A DNA stretch of 64,000 nt from Campylobacter avium LMG 24591 (GCF_002238335.1 NZ_CP022347.1:1488001-1552000), one strand, 5' to 3'; positions 19,655 to 29,584 are shown, counted from the first letter of the stretch. Translations and numbers: made by a program. Notes: generated from the letters alone by a model not told the origin.

Positions 19655-22375
19655 AGGCCTATCTTTAAAGCAATACACTATAAAAGCCCTTATTTTTTTA
19701 CCCTTAAGCAAGGATGAGATTGCCTCTTTGTATTCTGCAACCTGCTTGATGTGCAAGTCCTCGTTATTTTTGGAACTTTTATAATCAAAGATAAAAGCCT
19801 CGTCATCACCTAAAGCTAAAAGATCGATTTGTTTTAAAGCTTGATTAAAGACAAATTTTTGCTCCCTAAGAAGTCTTTTTGAAGCTATAAGCTTTTTAAA
19901 ATTCTCATCAGCCCTTAAAGCTAGGCACCTAGCCTTAATTTCTTCCAAAGCTTCCTCATCTAAAATATGAAAAAATTTGTTTTTTAATCTTTTATAAACG
20001 GTGGCAAAATTATCCTCACAAAAACTCATATGCTCAAGCGCATAATGCAAGGCCGTGCCAAAATAAGTTTCATCGGTATTTTGTATATTGATTTTGTTGT
20101 ATTCTTGCCTTTGTATGCTTACAAAGTCATCTAGCTGCGTTTTTAGCTTATCATTAAACTTAAGGTTGCTTTCGTTTTCTAAGCCTAACTCCATCTTGCC
20201 TCTATCGCAAGCACTTAAATTTAGCATGGCAAATTTGGAAGCTTCTTTTGGGGCATTTTTTCTTTGTATGATTATAAGGGAATCGCAAGCTCTAGTAAAG
20301 GCCACATAAAGTTTATTTAGCTCATCGTATCTTACAAGCTCGTTGTGCCTTTGCATGAAACTCATGTATCTTTCCTCTTTTGTATAAGACCTTAAATCCG
20401 AGGCAAATTCAAGCTCAAAGCCGTTTTTAACATCGTATTCTAAAAAGACATTTTCTCTTTGCGTCTTGCTTAGGCCATCAAGCACGATGAGGTGCTTAAA
20501 TTCAAGCCCCTTTGATTTATGAACAGTCATAACATTTATGCCGTAATTTTGCTCTGTTTTTATAGTAAGATTGCAGGGTTTAAAAATCAGCTCTAAGAAA
20601 TTTTCCTTTGTAAAGGCGTATTCTATGAACTGTATTAAGGCCGTATCGCTTAAATCAAGCCTTAATTCCTTAGCCAAATAAAGCGCCGTTTGCATAGTGC
20701 TTTTAGAAAAATCAAGCTTTAAGCGAGTGAAGTTGCTGAAATTTAGCGCCCTTAGCTGCTGCGCATAAAACTCATCTCCAAAGATACAGTATTTAGCAAA
20801 GGCTAGCAAGGCAAAAACTTGCGCTTTATTAACAAGTTCTATACTACTTTGCGTAAAGGCTTCTATCTTTTTGTCTTTTAAAAAGGCCACGATATCATCT
20901 GCGTCGCTATTTTTCCAACATAAGATACATATATCGCTTAGTTTTGCTTTATGCTCTTTTAAAAATAAAATTTGCTCATACAAGCTATTAAAAACATTTT
21001 CTTTTAAATTCTCTTTATCCTCATCGATGTCTAAAATTCTTACAAAAGCTTGTCCTTGCAAAATCGCCTTTTGAGGATGATAAAGCTGAGATAAGGCTTC
21101 GTACTGCGGCTTAAAGACCTCATTAACAAAGCTTACAAGCTCTTCTTTGCTCCTATAATTTGTATCTAGAATTTGTCTTTTTATCTGCTTAAAATCGCTT
21201 TGCAAGACATCAAAAAGCTCTTTTTGGGTATTTCTAAATTTATAAATGCTTTGCTTTTTATCGCCAACATAAAAAAAGCTTCTAAATTCTTTCACACCCT
21301 TACCCGAGACAAGCTCGGCAATCAAAGGCTTTAAAATTTTGTATTGCAAGACATTTGTATCTTGAAATTCATCGATTAAAAGATGAGAAATTCGCCCATC
21401 AAGCCTAAAATAAACCAAATCTTTATCGTTCCCTTGTATCAGCTCATAGGTTTTTTTGTTGATTTGATTAAAGCTAAGAGAGTTATTTTTCTTGCTTAGC
21501 TTGGTTGAAAGCTCCTCATAAAGCTTTAAGAAAGAATTTAAGCTTTTCATTTTTAGCTTGTAAAGATGCAGCGCGTAGTTGTTGATTTCTTTTATAAGAT
21601 TAGCTCTTAATCTTATAAAATTTTCATCCTCCTTGATATTTTCAAAATATTTCTTAGACAAATCACAAATTACAGGCTTTTTACAAAATTCCTTTAAATT
21701 ATCCTCTATGCTTTCATAGTCAAAATTTTTCTTGTAGTTTGCGTTAGTGCTAAGGCTTAAAGCGTAGGCTTTGAACTCCTCGTATGCCTTTTGTATGTCA
21801 AGCTTATTTTTAACGCTTAAATTTTCATCTACTTCTATCTTGCAGGAATTTTCATACAAAAAATTTAGATTATCAAAAAAAGATCTTTTGCTCTCGTTTG
21901 TGCTTATTATGAAGTTAGCTAATTCTTTTAACTCTTTCTTGCTTAAAGATTTGATAAATAAAGCAACAATGTCGCTGTCTCGTTCAAGTATTTCAAAATC
22001 ACTCATAAAGCCCAAATTTAAAGCAAAGGAACGAATGAGCTGAGAAAAAAAGCTATCAAAGGTTTGTATCCTTAAGGACTTTCTTAAAAACTCCTCTTTT
22101 AAATTATCTCTTACGCTCACAAGCTCTTTTTCATCTTTAGCGAGCAAGGTGCAAAGCTCTTGTTTTTGTGCTTCATAGCCTGTTTTATCGAAATTTAAAA
22201 AATTTTCTATAATCCTTTTTTTCATCTCATTTGCAGCTTTTTTAGTAAAGGTAATGGCTAAAATTTCATCTATTTTTGCACCCATTAAAATCAAAGCCAC
22301 AAAACGCAAGGACAAGGCGAAAGTCTTACCAGAACCAGCACTAGCTTCTAATGCTAAAAAAGGCTCAAATTTCAT
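19637..22375 (-). CDS. addA: AddA-type ATP-dependent helicase/nuclease
   Basis: AddA is the RecB-like helicase-nuclease subunit of AddAB, which processes double-strand ends for recombination. The UvrD-type Walker A EASAGSGKTFALSL lies at residues 10-23, LLIDEFQDTN (motif II) near 331, the TVHKSKGLEF motif near 640, and the C-terminal RecB-family nuclease core IDLLALGDDEAFIFDYKSSK near 870. The 912-residue length fits epsilonproteobacterial AddA. The start overlaps the addB stop by 4 bases. In Helicobacter and Campylobacter this enzyme supports DNA repair and colonisation. Confidence 0.92.
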   Translation of the reverse strand: MKFEPFLALEASAGSGKTFALSLRFVALILMGAKIDEILAITFTKKAANEMKKRIIENFLNFDKTGYEAQKQELCTLLAKDEKELVSVRDNLKEEFLRKSLRIQTFDSFFSQLIRSFALNLGFMSDFEILERDSDIVALFIKSLSKKELKELANFIISTNESKRSFFDNLNFLYENSCKIEVDENLSVKNKLDIQKAYEEFKAYALSLSTNANYKKNFDYESIEDNLKEFCKKPVICDLSKKYFENIKEDENFIRLRANLIKEINNYALHLYKLKMKSLNSFLKLYEELSTKLSKKNNSLSFNQINKKTYELIQGNDKDLVYFRLDGRISHLLIDEFQDTNVLQYKILKPLIAELVSGKGVKEFRSFFYVGDKKQSIYKFRNTQKELFDVLQSDFKQIKRQILDTNYRSKEELVSFVNEVFKPQYEALSQLYHPQKAILQGQAFVRILDIDEDKENLKENVFNSLYEQILFLKEHKAKLSDICILCWKNSDADDIVAFLKDKKIEAFTQSSIELVNKAQVFALLAFAKYCIFGDEFYAQQLRALNFSNFTRLKLDFSKSTMQTALYLAKELRLDLSDTALIQFIEYAFTKENFLELIFKPCNLTIKTEQNYGINVMTVHKSKGLEFKHLIVLDGLSKTQRENVFLEYDVKNGFELEFASDLRSYTKEERYMSFMQRHNELVRYDELNKLYVAFTRACDSLIIIQRKNAPKEASKFAMLNLSACDRGKMELGLENESNLKFNDKLKTQLDDFVSIQRQEYNKINIQNTDETYFGTALHYALEHMSFCEDNFATVYKRLKNKFFHILDEEALEEIKARCLALRADENFKKLIASKRLLREQKFVFNQALKQIDLLALGDDEAFIFDYKSSKNNEDLHIKQVAEYKEAISSLLKGKKIRAFIVYCFKDRPLIQEL

Positions 22376-24798
22376 TTTAAATTCTTTTCATATATGCTTT
22401 TGTAAGGGCAGCATCCGTTGCGTGAGTTTTCAAACACAATTTCATCTTGCATTTCATCCACTAATCCTTTAAATAGCTCACGCAAATCATCCACGGACTT
22501 TGTTTTTGCCTCTCTTACAAAGCTCATACTATCTTTTAAATCATAATAACAAGCCTTAGCATCCTCCTTATACAAAGCTTGATAAAAGGCCAATTGATAA
22601 GAATCTTTAGGAATATCCCCGCTTTTATAATCAAGTATAAGCTCACAATCACTAGCCTCATCTATCCTATCAATGCGTCCTGTAAGCTTGATCTTAAAAT
22701 CCTTATCTTTATGCCTTAAAACAAGTTCTTTTTTAAGCTCTTTTTCTATGTATTTTACGTTAAAACCTTCGTTAAAATGCCTTTGTTCGTTTTGTGCGAA
22801 TTTGTGAAGCTTGTTTTTAAAAAGCTCTAGCTCAAGCGGACATAAAAAGCTTTTATCTTGATTGCTTTCTAAAAGCTGTATAAATTCTAGCTCATTAAAG
22901 GTGTTTTTATGCTCACTGTAATATTGCTTAAAGCACTCGTGTATGAAAGTTCCATATATGCTTTTATCCTCGCTAAAAAACAAAGCTCTAGGCTTTGGAA
23001 TTTTTAATATATATTCATAATAATAAGTTCTTTTGCATTCTAAAAACGAGGCGAGCCTGCTAAAAGATAGCTCCTTTTCAAAGATATTATGCTTTAATTT
23101 AGGCGCTTTGATAGGTTCTAAATTTATCTTTGTTTCTTTATAATCTTTTATTTTTAGGGCGCCAAAATACGCTTGTATGTGGTATTTATCATCTAGGCTT
23201 TGTAAATTAAAATCAAGCTCATCTAAAAATCTACTTCTTATCTTTTCTTCATTTTCCAAAAACGATATAGAAATTTTCTTAGCTTTTTTAAATAAGCTTT
23301 CATAATAAAATCTTTGCAAATTCTCCCGTCTATCATAAGATATTAGACCCGATTTGCTTCTTATTTCGTTATTTAAAAACAGTTCATTTACAGTTCTTTT
23401 TGGTATTAAATCATCGTTAAAATCAACAACTATCACAGCTTCAAAATCAAGCGTTCTGCTTTCTAGCAAACCCATAACAGTAACTTGAGAAAAATCTGGC
23501 AAAGAAAGCTTCAAAGAAGATATGTTTGCCAAAAAAAGCTCCATAAGCTCTCTTAAGCTTAAGCCTTGATTTCGTAACAAATACACAAATTTCAGCTCAA
23601 GCTCCACTAAAGAAATAAGCTCGCTGCTTTGCTCTTTAAGAAAGCTTTGTATCAGCTTTTCAAAATAATCATAATCAAAGCTAAGTTCTAATTTCTGTTT
23701 AAATTCTAAAAAATCATCTATTTTTAGGTATCTTAAAGTAGAATTTTGAAGGTCAAAGACCATATCTTTAGCCTCAAAATACGCCTCGTGTTCGCACACA
23801 TCAGACAAATTTTGAGTTAAAAAATCCTCTTTTTTTACAAAGTTAAAATCGCTACTAGCGGCCTCAAAAATGGCCTTAAGTTTTTTATAAAATAAACTGT
23901 GTTTTATGCTTGTTCCGTTTGCATAATTTAACATCTTGTTGTAATCATAAAGCATTAAAATATCGCAAAAACTTTCATCAGGAGTGATAATAACTATATC
24001 TTTAGGTTCTATGCCCTCTTTTATAAATTTACTTAGTTCATCAAAGACAAAGGCTGCTTGCAAGCTTCTAAGCTCAAAGCTCTTGTAAGATATTACACTG
24101 CTTGATTTTACAAAATCCTCTTCTTGCAAAATTTCTTTTTTGCTAAGGCTAAATTTGTATTTTTTATCTTTTTTTATGTCTAAATTTTGAAAACATGGAA
24201 GAGATTTCATGTATGAGATATTAAATTTGCTAGTGTGAAAGATGAGAACAAGCTCGATGTGCTTTGACAGTTCAAGCAAAACATCAAGTTCAAAAGCTGA
24301 TAAAAAGCCTGCTAGCTCAAAATGAAGCTCATCATAGTCCTTAAAATAATCATAATTTATCTCATAAGTAAGCGCCAAGGATATATCATCATACAAGTTG
24401 TTTTCTTTTAAAAGCTCTAAATAATTCTTTAAAAGCTCATCTAAAATTTGCAAATGCTCATCATACAAAGCATAATAATCCCTGCACGCAATATCAGAAA
24501 TTTGCTTTTTTTCAAGGCTTAATTCTTTGAAAAAAGAAAAAAGGTATTCTTTATTTTTTAAAAAGGCAAAGAAATTTTCAGCTATGTGCAAATCTTTACT
24601 TTTGTGTGTTTGCTGGCAGGCCTTGTGCATTAAAATCAAGCTTTCGTAAGCACTTGCCTTTCTTTGCATGCTAGATACAAGCACAAGCTCAAAAAAGTCC
24701 TCAACCGAAATGGCCTTATCAGTGAAAATAGTATCTGTTGAGGCTGAATAATATTGCCTTAATTTTCTAGTGCTAGGAAAGACTAAAAGTTTTCTCAT
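22372..24798 (-). CDS. addB: AddB-type exodeoxyribonuclease subunit
   Basis: AddB is the partner subunit that recognises recombination hotspots and has a second nuclease domain. The helicase-like N-terminal part starts LLVFPSTRKLRQYY and lacks a good Walker A motif, as is usual. The C-terminal nuclease domain has RIDRIDEASDCELILDYKSGD cut across about 700-720. Cysteines in LECKRTYY (near 600) and NGCCPYKSIY (near 797) fit the iron-sulfur staple of AddB nucleases. It overlaps both neighbours by 4 bases. Confidence 0.9.
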   Translation of the reverse strand: MRKLLVFPSTRKLRQYYSASTDTIFTDKAISVEDFFELVLVSSMQRKASAYESLILMHKACQQTHKSKDLHIAENFFAFLKNKEYLFSFFKELSLEKKQISDIACRDYYALYDEHLQILDELLKNYLELLKENNLYDDISLALTYEINYDYFKDYDELHFELAGFLSAFELDVLLELSKHIELVLIFHTSKFNISYMKSLPCFQNLDIKKDKKYKFSLSKKEILQEEDFVKSSSVISYKSFELRSLQAAFVFDELSKFIKEGIEPKDIVIITPDESFCDILMLYDYNKMLNYANGTSIKHSLFYKKLKAIFEAASSDFNFVKKEDFLTQNLSDVCEHEAYFEAKDMVFDLQNSTLRYLKIDDFLEFKQKLELSFDYDYFEKLIQSFLKEQSSELISLVELELKFVYLLRNQGLSLRELMELFLANISSLKLSLPDFSQVTVMGLLESRTLDFEAVIVVDFNDDLIPKRTVNELFLNNEIRSKSGLISYDRRENLQRFYYESLFKKAKKISISFLENEEKIRSRFLDELDFNLQSLDDKYHIQAYFGALKIKDYKETKINLEPIKAPKLKHNIFEKELSFSRLASFLECKRTYYYEYILKIPKPRALFFSEDKSIYGTFIHECFKQYYSEHKNTFNELEFIQLLESNQDKSFLCPLELELFKNKLHKFAQNEQRHFNEGFNVKYIEKELKKELVLRHKDKDFKIKLTGRIDRIDEASDCELILDYKSGDIPKDSYQLAFYQALYKEDAKACYYDLKDSMSFVREAKTKSVDDLRELFKGLVDEMQDEIVFENSRNGCCPYKSIYEKNLK

Positions 24799-25328
24799 AT
24801 AACAAAATCAAATGTGAAAAAACCTATATTCTCATCATCTGCTTGAAGTTTAAGCTTGAGCTGCCACCTACCCTGGCTTAAATTTCCAAGAGTAGCACCT
24901 AGTTTGTTGTTATCTATAAGCTCTAGTTCCAAGTGTTGATTATCCTTGCTGGTGTGAGGTCTAGTAAGCAATAAAGAGCTTGAAAAATTTGCCAAAGAAA
25001 AATCTTTTGCAAACTCGCACTCATCGCATAATTTAGGCTTTATAGTGAAAAGCAAATTCTTATCTAAGATATAAAAAATTCTGCCTCTTTCGTCTTTTTT
25101 AGTATCTTTTATACTATCAAGGCTAACCTCGAAATTTTTGTTAAAATTTGCTTGTTTTTTTTCTATACCCTCATAATCATACTTTACATTTTGATACTTA
25201 TCAAAATAAAACTCATCCTCATAAACAGGATAAAAACTAGAAAAAATTATAGTAGCCACACAGGCACAAACTATAGCAAAGATTGAAAGTACAATTCCAT
25301 ACGGCCAAAATGTTTTTTTCTTAGACAT
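24795..25328 (-). CDS. FixH/CcoH-like membrane-anchored protein
   Basis: The 177-residue protein has one N-terminal membrane helix (about 12-32) and a periplasmic beta-rich domain ending with GRWQLKLKLQADDENIGFFTFDFVI-like strands, the layout of FixH/CcoH proteins that help assemble cbb3 oxidase. A Cys pair CDEC near 96-99 might bind copper, but this is only suggested. It is in the cco transcript, overlapping the preceding gene by 8 bases and addB by 4. Confidence 0.65.
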   Translation of the reverse strand: MSKKKTFWPYGIVLSIFAIVCACVATIIFSSFYPVYEDEFYFDKYQNVKYDYEGIEKKQANFNKNFEVSLDSIKDTKKDERGRIFYILDKNLLFTIKPKLCDECEFAKDFSLANFSSSLLLTRPHTSKDNQHLELELIDNNKLGATLGNLSQGRWQLKLKLQADDENIGFFTFDFVI

Positions 25329-25917
25329 TTTTCTTCCTTCTTATTTTTCTTTGAAAATAGAAAAATATAGCAAAACAAATGAAACCGTATATTAAAATTC
25401 TAAGCAAATTTAAGGTGTTGCGATTCGCATTGCCTATGGAGCTTTCAAGTTTTATATTAAAATAATCAGCAATTTGCTCAACTATATCAGAGTATCCATT
25501 TAGCATCGAGGCATTATATATATCCTTGCCTTTGTTAGAGGCTAAAATAGGCAATATAGAACCCTCGGCAGAATAAGGACTTAAGACCTTATCTTTATTA
25601 AAAAAAGCCAAACTTTCCTTGCTCGCAAGTATATCAACCTTGTGAGAACTTTTTGATAAAAGCAATAAAACATAAGGCTTTGTTAAGTTGTTTTCAAATT
25701 TTAACAAATCCTCAAAACTGCTAGAATCGCCTACAGCCAAAGCCACATAAATTCCGCTCTTATCATAAAGTTCTTTACCCATATCATTTATCTTAGATAC
25801 TACCATAGGGTTTAAAATTTCATTTTCGTTAAAAATAACGGCAGCCTTAGAGAAGGTAAAAAAAGATAAAAAAATAAAGGTGGCTAGAAAACCACCTTTT
25901 GCAGTACTTAAACTCAT
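25321..25917 (-). CDS. TPM-domain-like membrane-anchored periplasmic protein
   Basis: I start at the ATG at 25917, which overlaps the stop of the 33-codon gene as ATGA; a longer frame from 26022 only runs through that small gene in another phase. The 198-residue product has a signal peptide (about 1-25, ending FSKA), a domain resembling the TPM fold (NDMGKELYDKSGIYVALAV near 38-56) and a C-terminal membrane helix followed by a basic RKIRRKKNV tail. Position suggests a cbb3 oxidase-associated factor. Its exact job is unknown. Confidence 0.65.
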   Translation of the reverse strand: MSLSTAKGGFLATFIFLSFFTFSKAAVIFNENEILNPMVVSKINDMGKELYDKSGIYVALAVGDSSSFEDLLKFENNLTKPYVLLLLSKSSHKVDILASKESLAFFNKDKVLSPYSAEGSILPILASNKGKDIYNASMLNGYSDIVEQIADYFNIKLESSIGNANRNTLNLLRILIYGFICFAIFFYFQRKIRRKKNV

Positions 25918-26015
25918 CCTATGGTTAAGTGATTTACTGTAAGAACAGACCAAGCACAAACTAAGGCTGAAACAATCAAACCTGCTAATATAAGATATTC
26001 TAAAGCCTTGCTCAT
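25914..26015 (-). CDS. 33-residue single-helix membrane protein in cbb3 cluster
   Basis: A short frame with AAAGGA upstream, ATG at 26015 overlapping the stop of the DUF4006-like gene as ATGA, and its own stop overlapping the next ATG in the same way. The product begins MSKALEYLILAGLIVSALV and is almost entirely one membrane helix. Both boundaries show translational coupling, which is strong evidence that it is a real gene. It resembles other tiny oxidase subunits such as CcoQ or CydX in size and layout; it is not recognised by name. Confidence 0.7.
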   Translation of the reverse strand: MSKALEYLILAGLIVSALVCAWSVLTVNHLTIG

Positions 26016-26230
26016 TTTGCATCCTTTATAATCACATGCTCATTTCTTGAAGAACCAAATTCTTTTATACCTTGAGCATTTTCTAAGGTGTATGGCTTTT
26101 GCATAACATCTTGCTGAGCCTTAAGCCCCCAAATAGTAAGACCTACTAATATAGCCAAAAGCAAAACAGTGGCTATAAGCATACCTGTAACTCCTGATAA
26201 GGAGAATACACATCTATTTGTATTTTCCAT
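26012..26230 (-). CDS. DUF4006-like small membrane protein of cbb3 cluster
   Basis: The 72-residue protein has one membrane helix (about 13-36, GMLIATVLLLAILVGLTIWG) and a short hydrophilic tail ending in KDAK. Small proteins of this kind sit directly after ccoP in epsilonproteobacteria; I recall them as DUF4006. The ATG overlaps the ccoP stop by one base. A structural or assembly role in the oxidase is inferred from position. Confidence 0.7.
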   Translation of the reverse strand: MENTNRCVFSLSGVTGMLIATVLLLAILVGLTIWGLKAQQDVMQKPYTLENAQGIKEFGSSRNEHVIIKDAK

Positions 26231-27108
26231 TACTCACCCCTTGAAAGAGATATTACATATTCTCCAACAGCTTGTTTTTGAATATCATTTAATAAGCCAT
26301 TGTTAAAGGCCGGCATAATGCCTATGCTACCTGACTTACCTCTATTTAAAACTTCAACAACAAAACTAGATGAACCATAAGTAGTTAAATCCGGTGCAAC
26401 AACCTGTCCATCTATCTTACCTGTGCCATCTTCTCCATGACAAGTCACACAAACAGCGAAAGCTTCTTTGCCTCTAGCTACTAAATGTTCATTTTTAGTT
26501 TTCTTAATAGCTGAAAGCTCCTTTGCTACATAAGCAGCTATAGCTGGGATATCCTCTTGTGCTATGCCGTTATCAGCAGCACCTAGCATTTCGCCCATAA
26601 GATAATTCATACCTTTTGAACCATTTGTAATAACATCAATCAATGCCTCTTCGCTGCCCCAAACATTTAAATTTTGGGCTTTATTGTTTATACCATCAGC
26701 TGTTATGCCGTGACAAGTTGAGCACTGAACCAAGAACAAATTTTGTCCCATTTTAACTTTATCTTCTTGTGATAAATTTTGAAATTTCTCTTGGAATTTC
26801 ATATTGTGAGTTGTAACTTCTTTGTTATATTCTCCTATTTGAGAATAAGAATTCAAAGGATATCCCCACAAGAAATACCAAATCGCCCAAATTATTAATA
26901 TAAAAAATATAACAGCCCAAGCTACCGGTAGAGGATTTTTATACTCTTTAATTCCGTCCCAATCATGATCCGCAAGCTCAGCTTGCATCTTTTTCTCTTT
27001 CATTTGCTTAAACATTCTACCTACCACAACCAAGGTAATAAGTATGATTAGAATAGCACCAATTAGAGATAAAAGATTTACATTATCTTCCAAATTTAGC
27101 CATTGCAT
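26230..27108 (-). CDS. ccoP: cbb3-type cytochrome c oxidase diheme subunit III
   Basis: CcoP passes electrons from soluble cytochrome c towards CcoO and CcoN. The 292-residue protein has two N-terminal membrane segments (about 8-28 and 58-80) and two class I heme-binding sites, CSTCH (near 130) and CVTCH (near 218), each with a distal Met region (GMNYLMGEM; GIMPAFN). It lies 10 bases after ccoQ in the ccoNOQP operon. Confidence 0.95.
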   Translation of the reverse strand: MQWLNLEDNVNLLSLIGAILIILITLVVVGRMFKQMKEKKMQAELADHDWDGIKEYKNPLPVAWAVIFFILIIWAIWYFLWGYPLNSYSQIGEYNKEVTTHNMKFQEKFQNLSQEDKVKMGQNLFLVQCSTCHGITADGINNKAQNLNVWGSEEALIDVITNGSKGMNYLMGEMLGAADNGIAQEDIPAIAAYVAKELSAIKKTKNEHLVARGKEAFAVCVTCHGEDGTGKIDGQVVAPDLTTYGSSSFVVEVLNRGKSGSIGIMPAFNNGLLNDIQKQAVGEYVISLSRGE

Positions 27109-27118
27109 TAGCTTCTCC

Positions 27119-27340
27119 TTATTTCTTTTCTAACACTGTGTCATTAATATCATCTTTTAGGGCCAAATCAGCGTATTTTTCATAATTTCTCTCGCCTCTT
27201 TTTTCACGTCTATAAAGATGAAACCAATAAGCATAAAGAACTATCACTAAAAAAAGCACAAGGAAAAAAAAGCCGTATCCTTGAAATACAGCCCACTCCT
27301 CCTTGCTTATAGAGCCTAAGAATTTAGCGATACCTTCCAT
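27119..27340 (-). CDS. ccoQ: cbb3-type cytochrome oxidase small subunit
   Basis: CcoQ stabilises the cbb3 complex. The 73-residue protein has one membrane helix (about 20-42, YGFFFLVLFLVIVLYAYWF) followed by a basic then acidic cytoplasmic tail. It is 4 bases downstream of ccoO and 10 before ccoP, which decides the assignment. Confidence 0.85.
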   Translation of the reverse strand: MEGIAKFLGSISKEEWAVFQGYGFFFLVLFLVIVLYAYWFHLYRREKRGERNYEKYADLALKDDINDTVLEKK

Positions 27341-27344
27341 TTTG

Positions 27345-28010
27345 CTACTTCAAACTTTCTAAATAAGCTATCAAAGCAACTATTTCTTTGATCTCGCCTC
27401 TTTCAAAAGCAGCTTTTACTTCCTCATTTTTCATTTTAGAAATAATTGCTTCAGCCTCAGCTTTTACGCTAGCTTGAGCTTCTTCCCAAGAACCAAGCTT
27501 AGTTTGTCCCTCAACATCATAAGGCACATTGAAAACTTTTTTCACAGTTAAAGCTTCTGCATAAGCTGTTTCTATATCAGCATTTTTGCTAAACATATGC
27601 TTGTATGCAGGCATTATGGAAGTAGGAACAACTGAGGTTGGGTCCCACATATGATTTTCGTGCCAATCAGCTGTTTTATAGTTTCCTACCCTAGCTAAAT
27701 CAGGGCCTGTTCTTTTTGAACCCCAAAGAAATGGTCTATCGTAAGCAAATTCGCCATTTACAGAATACATACCATATCTGTCAGTTTCAGACTTAAAAGG
27801 ACGGATAAGCTGTGAATGACAGGCATTACAGCTTTCTTGTATGTACACATGACGTCCAGCAAGTTGCAATACTGTGTAAGGTTTTTTACTCTCAATAGGT
27901 CTTGCGTTGTTAGCAAAATCAGGTAAAACCTCTATCACACCAGCGTATGCAATCACTACAAATACTACTACAGCAAAAAAGAATGGATTTTTTTCTAACC
28001 AAGTAAACAT
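27345..28010 (-). CDS. ccoO: cbb3-type cytochrome c oxidase monoheme subunit II
   Basis: CcoO is the monoheme c subunit. It has one N-terminal membrane anchor (about 8-28), the heme site SCNACHSQLIRPF (near 61-73) and the FixO signature with TGPDLARVGNYKTADWHENHMWDP cut across 105-128, plus SIMPAYKHM holding the distal Met. Its 221 residues are full length. The gene sits between ccoN and ccoQ. Confidence 0.96.
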   Translation of the reverse strand: MFTWLEKNPFFFAVVVFVVIAYAGVIEVLPDFANNARPIESKKPYTVLQLAGRHVYIQESCNACHSQLIRPFKSETDRYGMYSVNGEFAYDRPFLWGSKRTGPDLARVGNYKTADWHENHMWDPTSVVPTSIMPAYKHMFSKNADIETAYAEALTVKKVFNVPYDVEGQTKLGSWEEAQASVKAEAEAIISKMKNEEVKAAFERGEIKEIVALIAYLESLK

Positions 28011-28019
28011 TTTCTCTCC

Positions 28020-29486
28020 TTAAACTGCCATAGGCGAAGCATTGCTAGGCTCTTTATCAAGCTTTTTACCAGCAACGATTGATTTATAGATGTTGTAAGT
28101 AAACATGAAAAAGCCTATTAGATACAATAAACCACCAATGGCTCTTATCCAATAATAAGGAATAATAGCATCAACAGTATCTATAAAGCTGTATAGTAAG
28201 TTACCGTACTCATCTGTAGCTCTCCACATCATACCTTGAGTTATACCAGCTATCCACATAGATGAGAAGTAAAGAACTATACCTGTAGTTTGTATCCAAA
28301 ACTGCGCTTCCATCAAAGACTTACTATAAAGCTCTCTTTTAAACACTCTAGGTGTCATATGATAAAGTGCAGCCATAGTCATAAAGCCAACCCAACCAAG
28401 AGTACCATCATGAACGTGTCCTGGTATCCAGTCTGTAAAGTGAGCTAGAGCATTTACTGATTTAATAGAAAGAATTGGACCTTCTAAGGTTGAAAACATA
28501 TAAAAAGTTGAAGCAAGTATCATAAATTTGATTAACGGACTTTCTCTTACTTGTTCCCACTCACCTTTCATAGTAAGAAGTATATTTATAGCAGAACCCC
28601 AAGAAGGCAAGATAAGAACCACGGAAAAGACAGAACCCATAGTTTGCATCCAATCAGGCACAGTCGAGTAAATAAGGTGGTGTCCGCCAGCCCAAAGATA
28701 AACAAACATTAAACCCCAAAACGAAAACAAAGAAAGCTTGTAAGAAAAGATAGGCTGACCGCTTTCTTTTGGTAAGAAATAATAAATTTGAGCAATGATT
28801 GCAACAGTAAATACGAAGGCAACAGCGTTGTGTCCGTACCACCATTGAACTAAGGCGTCATTTGTGCCAGCATACATAGAAACGCTGTGCCACCAATCAC
28901 CCATACCGGTAACAAACCTGGTAGGAACAGCCATATTATTAAACAGATATAGCATAGCAACGCCCAAAAATGTAGCTATAAAATACCACATAGAAATATA
29001 TAGAGTTTTTTCGCGTCTAATGCCTATAAGACCAAAGATACTAACACCCCATAATACCCAAACTAAAACCACCAAAATATCAAGAGGCCACTCAAGCTCT
29101 GCATATTCTTTGGAGGTTGAAACACCAGCAAAAAGTGTTATAACGGCTATTACCATAAGTATCATATAAAGCCAGAAGTGAAGTTTTCCAACAAACATCA
29201 AAAAACGAGACTCGGCCATACTTACCTTAAGAACTCTTTGTCCTATGTAATACCAAGTAGCCCAAATACCAGAGAGCATAAAACCAAAAATCACGCCAGA
29301 GGTGTGAAGCGGTCTAAGCCTAGAAAATGTGCCATACTCACCAGCTAAGTAGTTTAAATCAGGATATGCCATTTGAAAGGCTATCAATGTGCCTATTGCC
29401 ATACCCACTATACCAAAGATAATGGTAGAAAACATAAAATACCTAGCAACCGTATAATCATAGTTTAATGCATTATATGGGTGCAT
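28020..29486 (-). CDS. ccoN: cbb3-type cytochrome c oxidase catalytic subunit I
   Basis: CcoN holds the low-spin heme b and the heme b3-CuB centre where oxygen is reduced at very low concentration, suiting a microaerophile. The 488-residue protein has about 12 helices. His ligands are visible in RPLHTSGVIFGF (near 58-69), QWWYGHNAVAFVFT (near 213-226), AGGHHLIYSTVPDW (near 266-279) and DWIPGHVHDGTLGW (near 354-367). A TAAAAT-like -10 and AAGGAG ribosome binding site precede the ATG. Confidence 0.97.
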   Translation of the reverse strand: MHPYNALNYDYTVARYFMFSTIIFGIVGMAIGTLIAFQMAYPDLNYLAGEYGTFSRLRPLHTSGVIFGFMLSGIWATWYYIGQRVLKVSMAESRFLMFVGKLHFWLYMILMVIAVITLFAGVSTSKEYAELEWPLDILVVLVWVLWGVSIFGLIGIRREKTLYISMWYFIATFLGVAMLYLFNNMAVPTRFVTGMGDWWHSVSMYAGTNDALVQWWYGHNAVAFVFTVAIIAQIYYFLPKESGQPIFSYKLSLFSFWGLMFVYLWAGGHHLIYSTVPDWMQTMGSVFSVVLILPSWGSAINILLTMKGEWEQVRESPLIKFMILASTFYMFSTLEGPILSIKSVNALAHFTDWIPGHVHDGTLGWVGFMTMAALYHMTPRVFKRELYSKSLMEAQFWIQTTGIVLYFSSMWIAGITQGMMWRATDEYGNLLYSFIDTVDAIIPYYWIRAIGGLLYLIGFFMFTYNIYKSIVAGKKLDKEPSNASPMAV

Positions 29487-29584
29487 TGCTTCTCCTTATT
29501 TTTGAAAATAAATGTACTATTTTAAGATTAATTTCTTTTATTTTTTCTTAAATTTACGAACTTTGTAAATACATAGTTAATAGC

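Noticed and set aside
25918-26022. N-terminal extension of the TPM-like protein to 26022.
   Set aside because: The extension crosses the small 33-codon gene in another frame and places a signal peptide 40 residues inside the protein; the ATG at 25917 with ATGA overlap is better.
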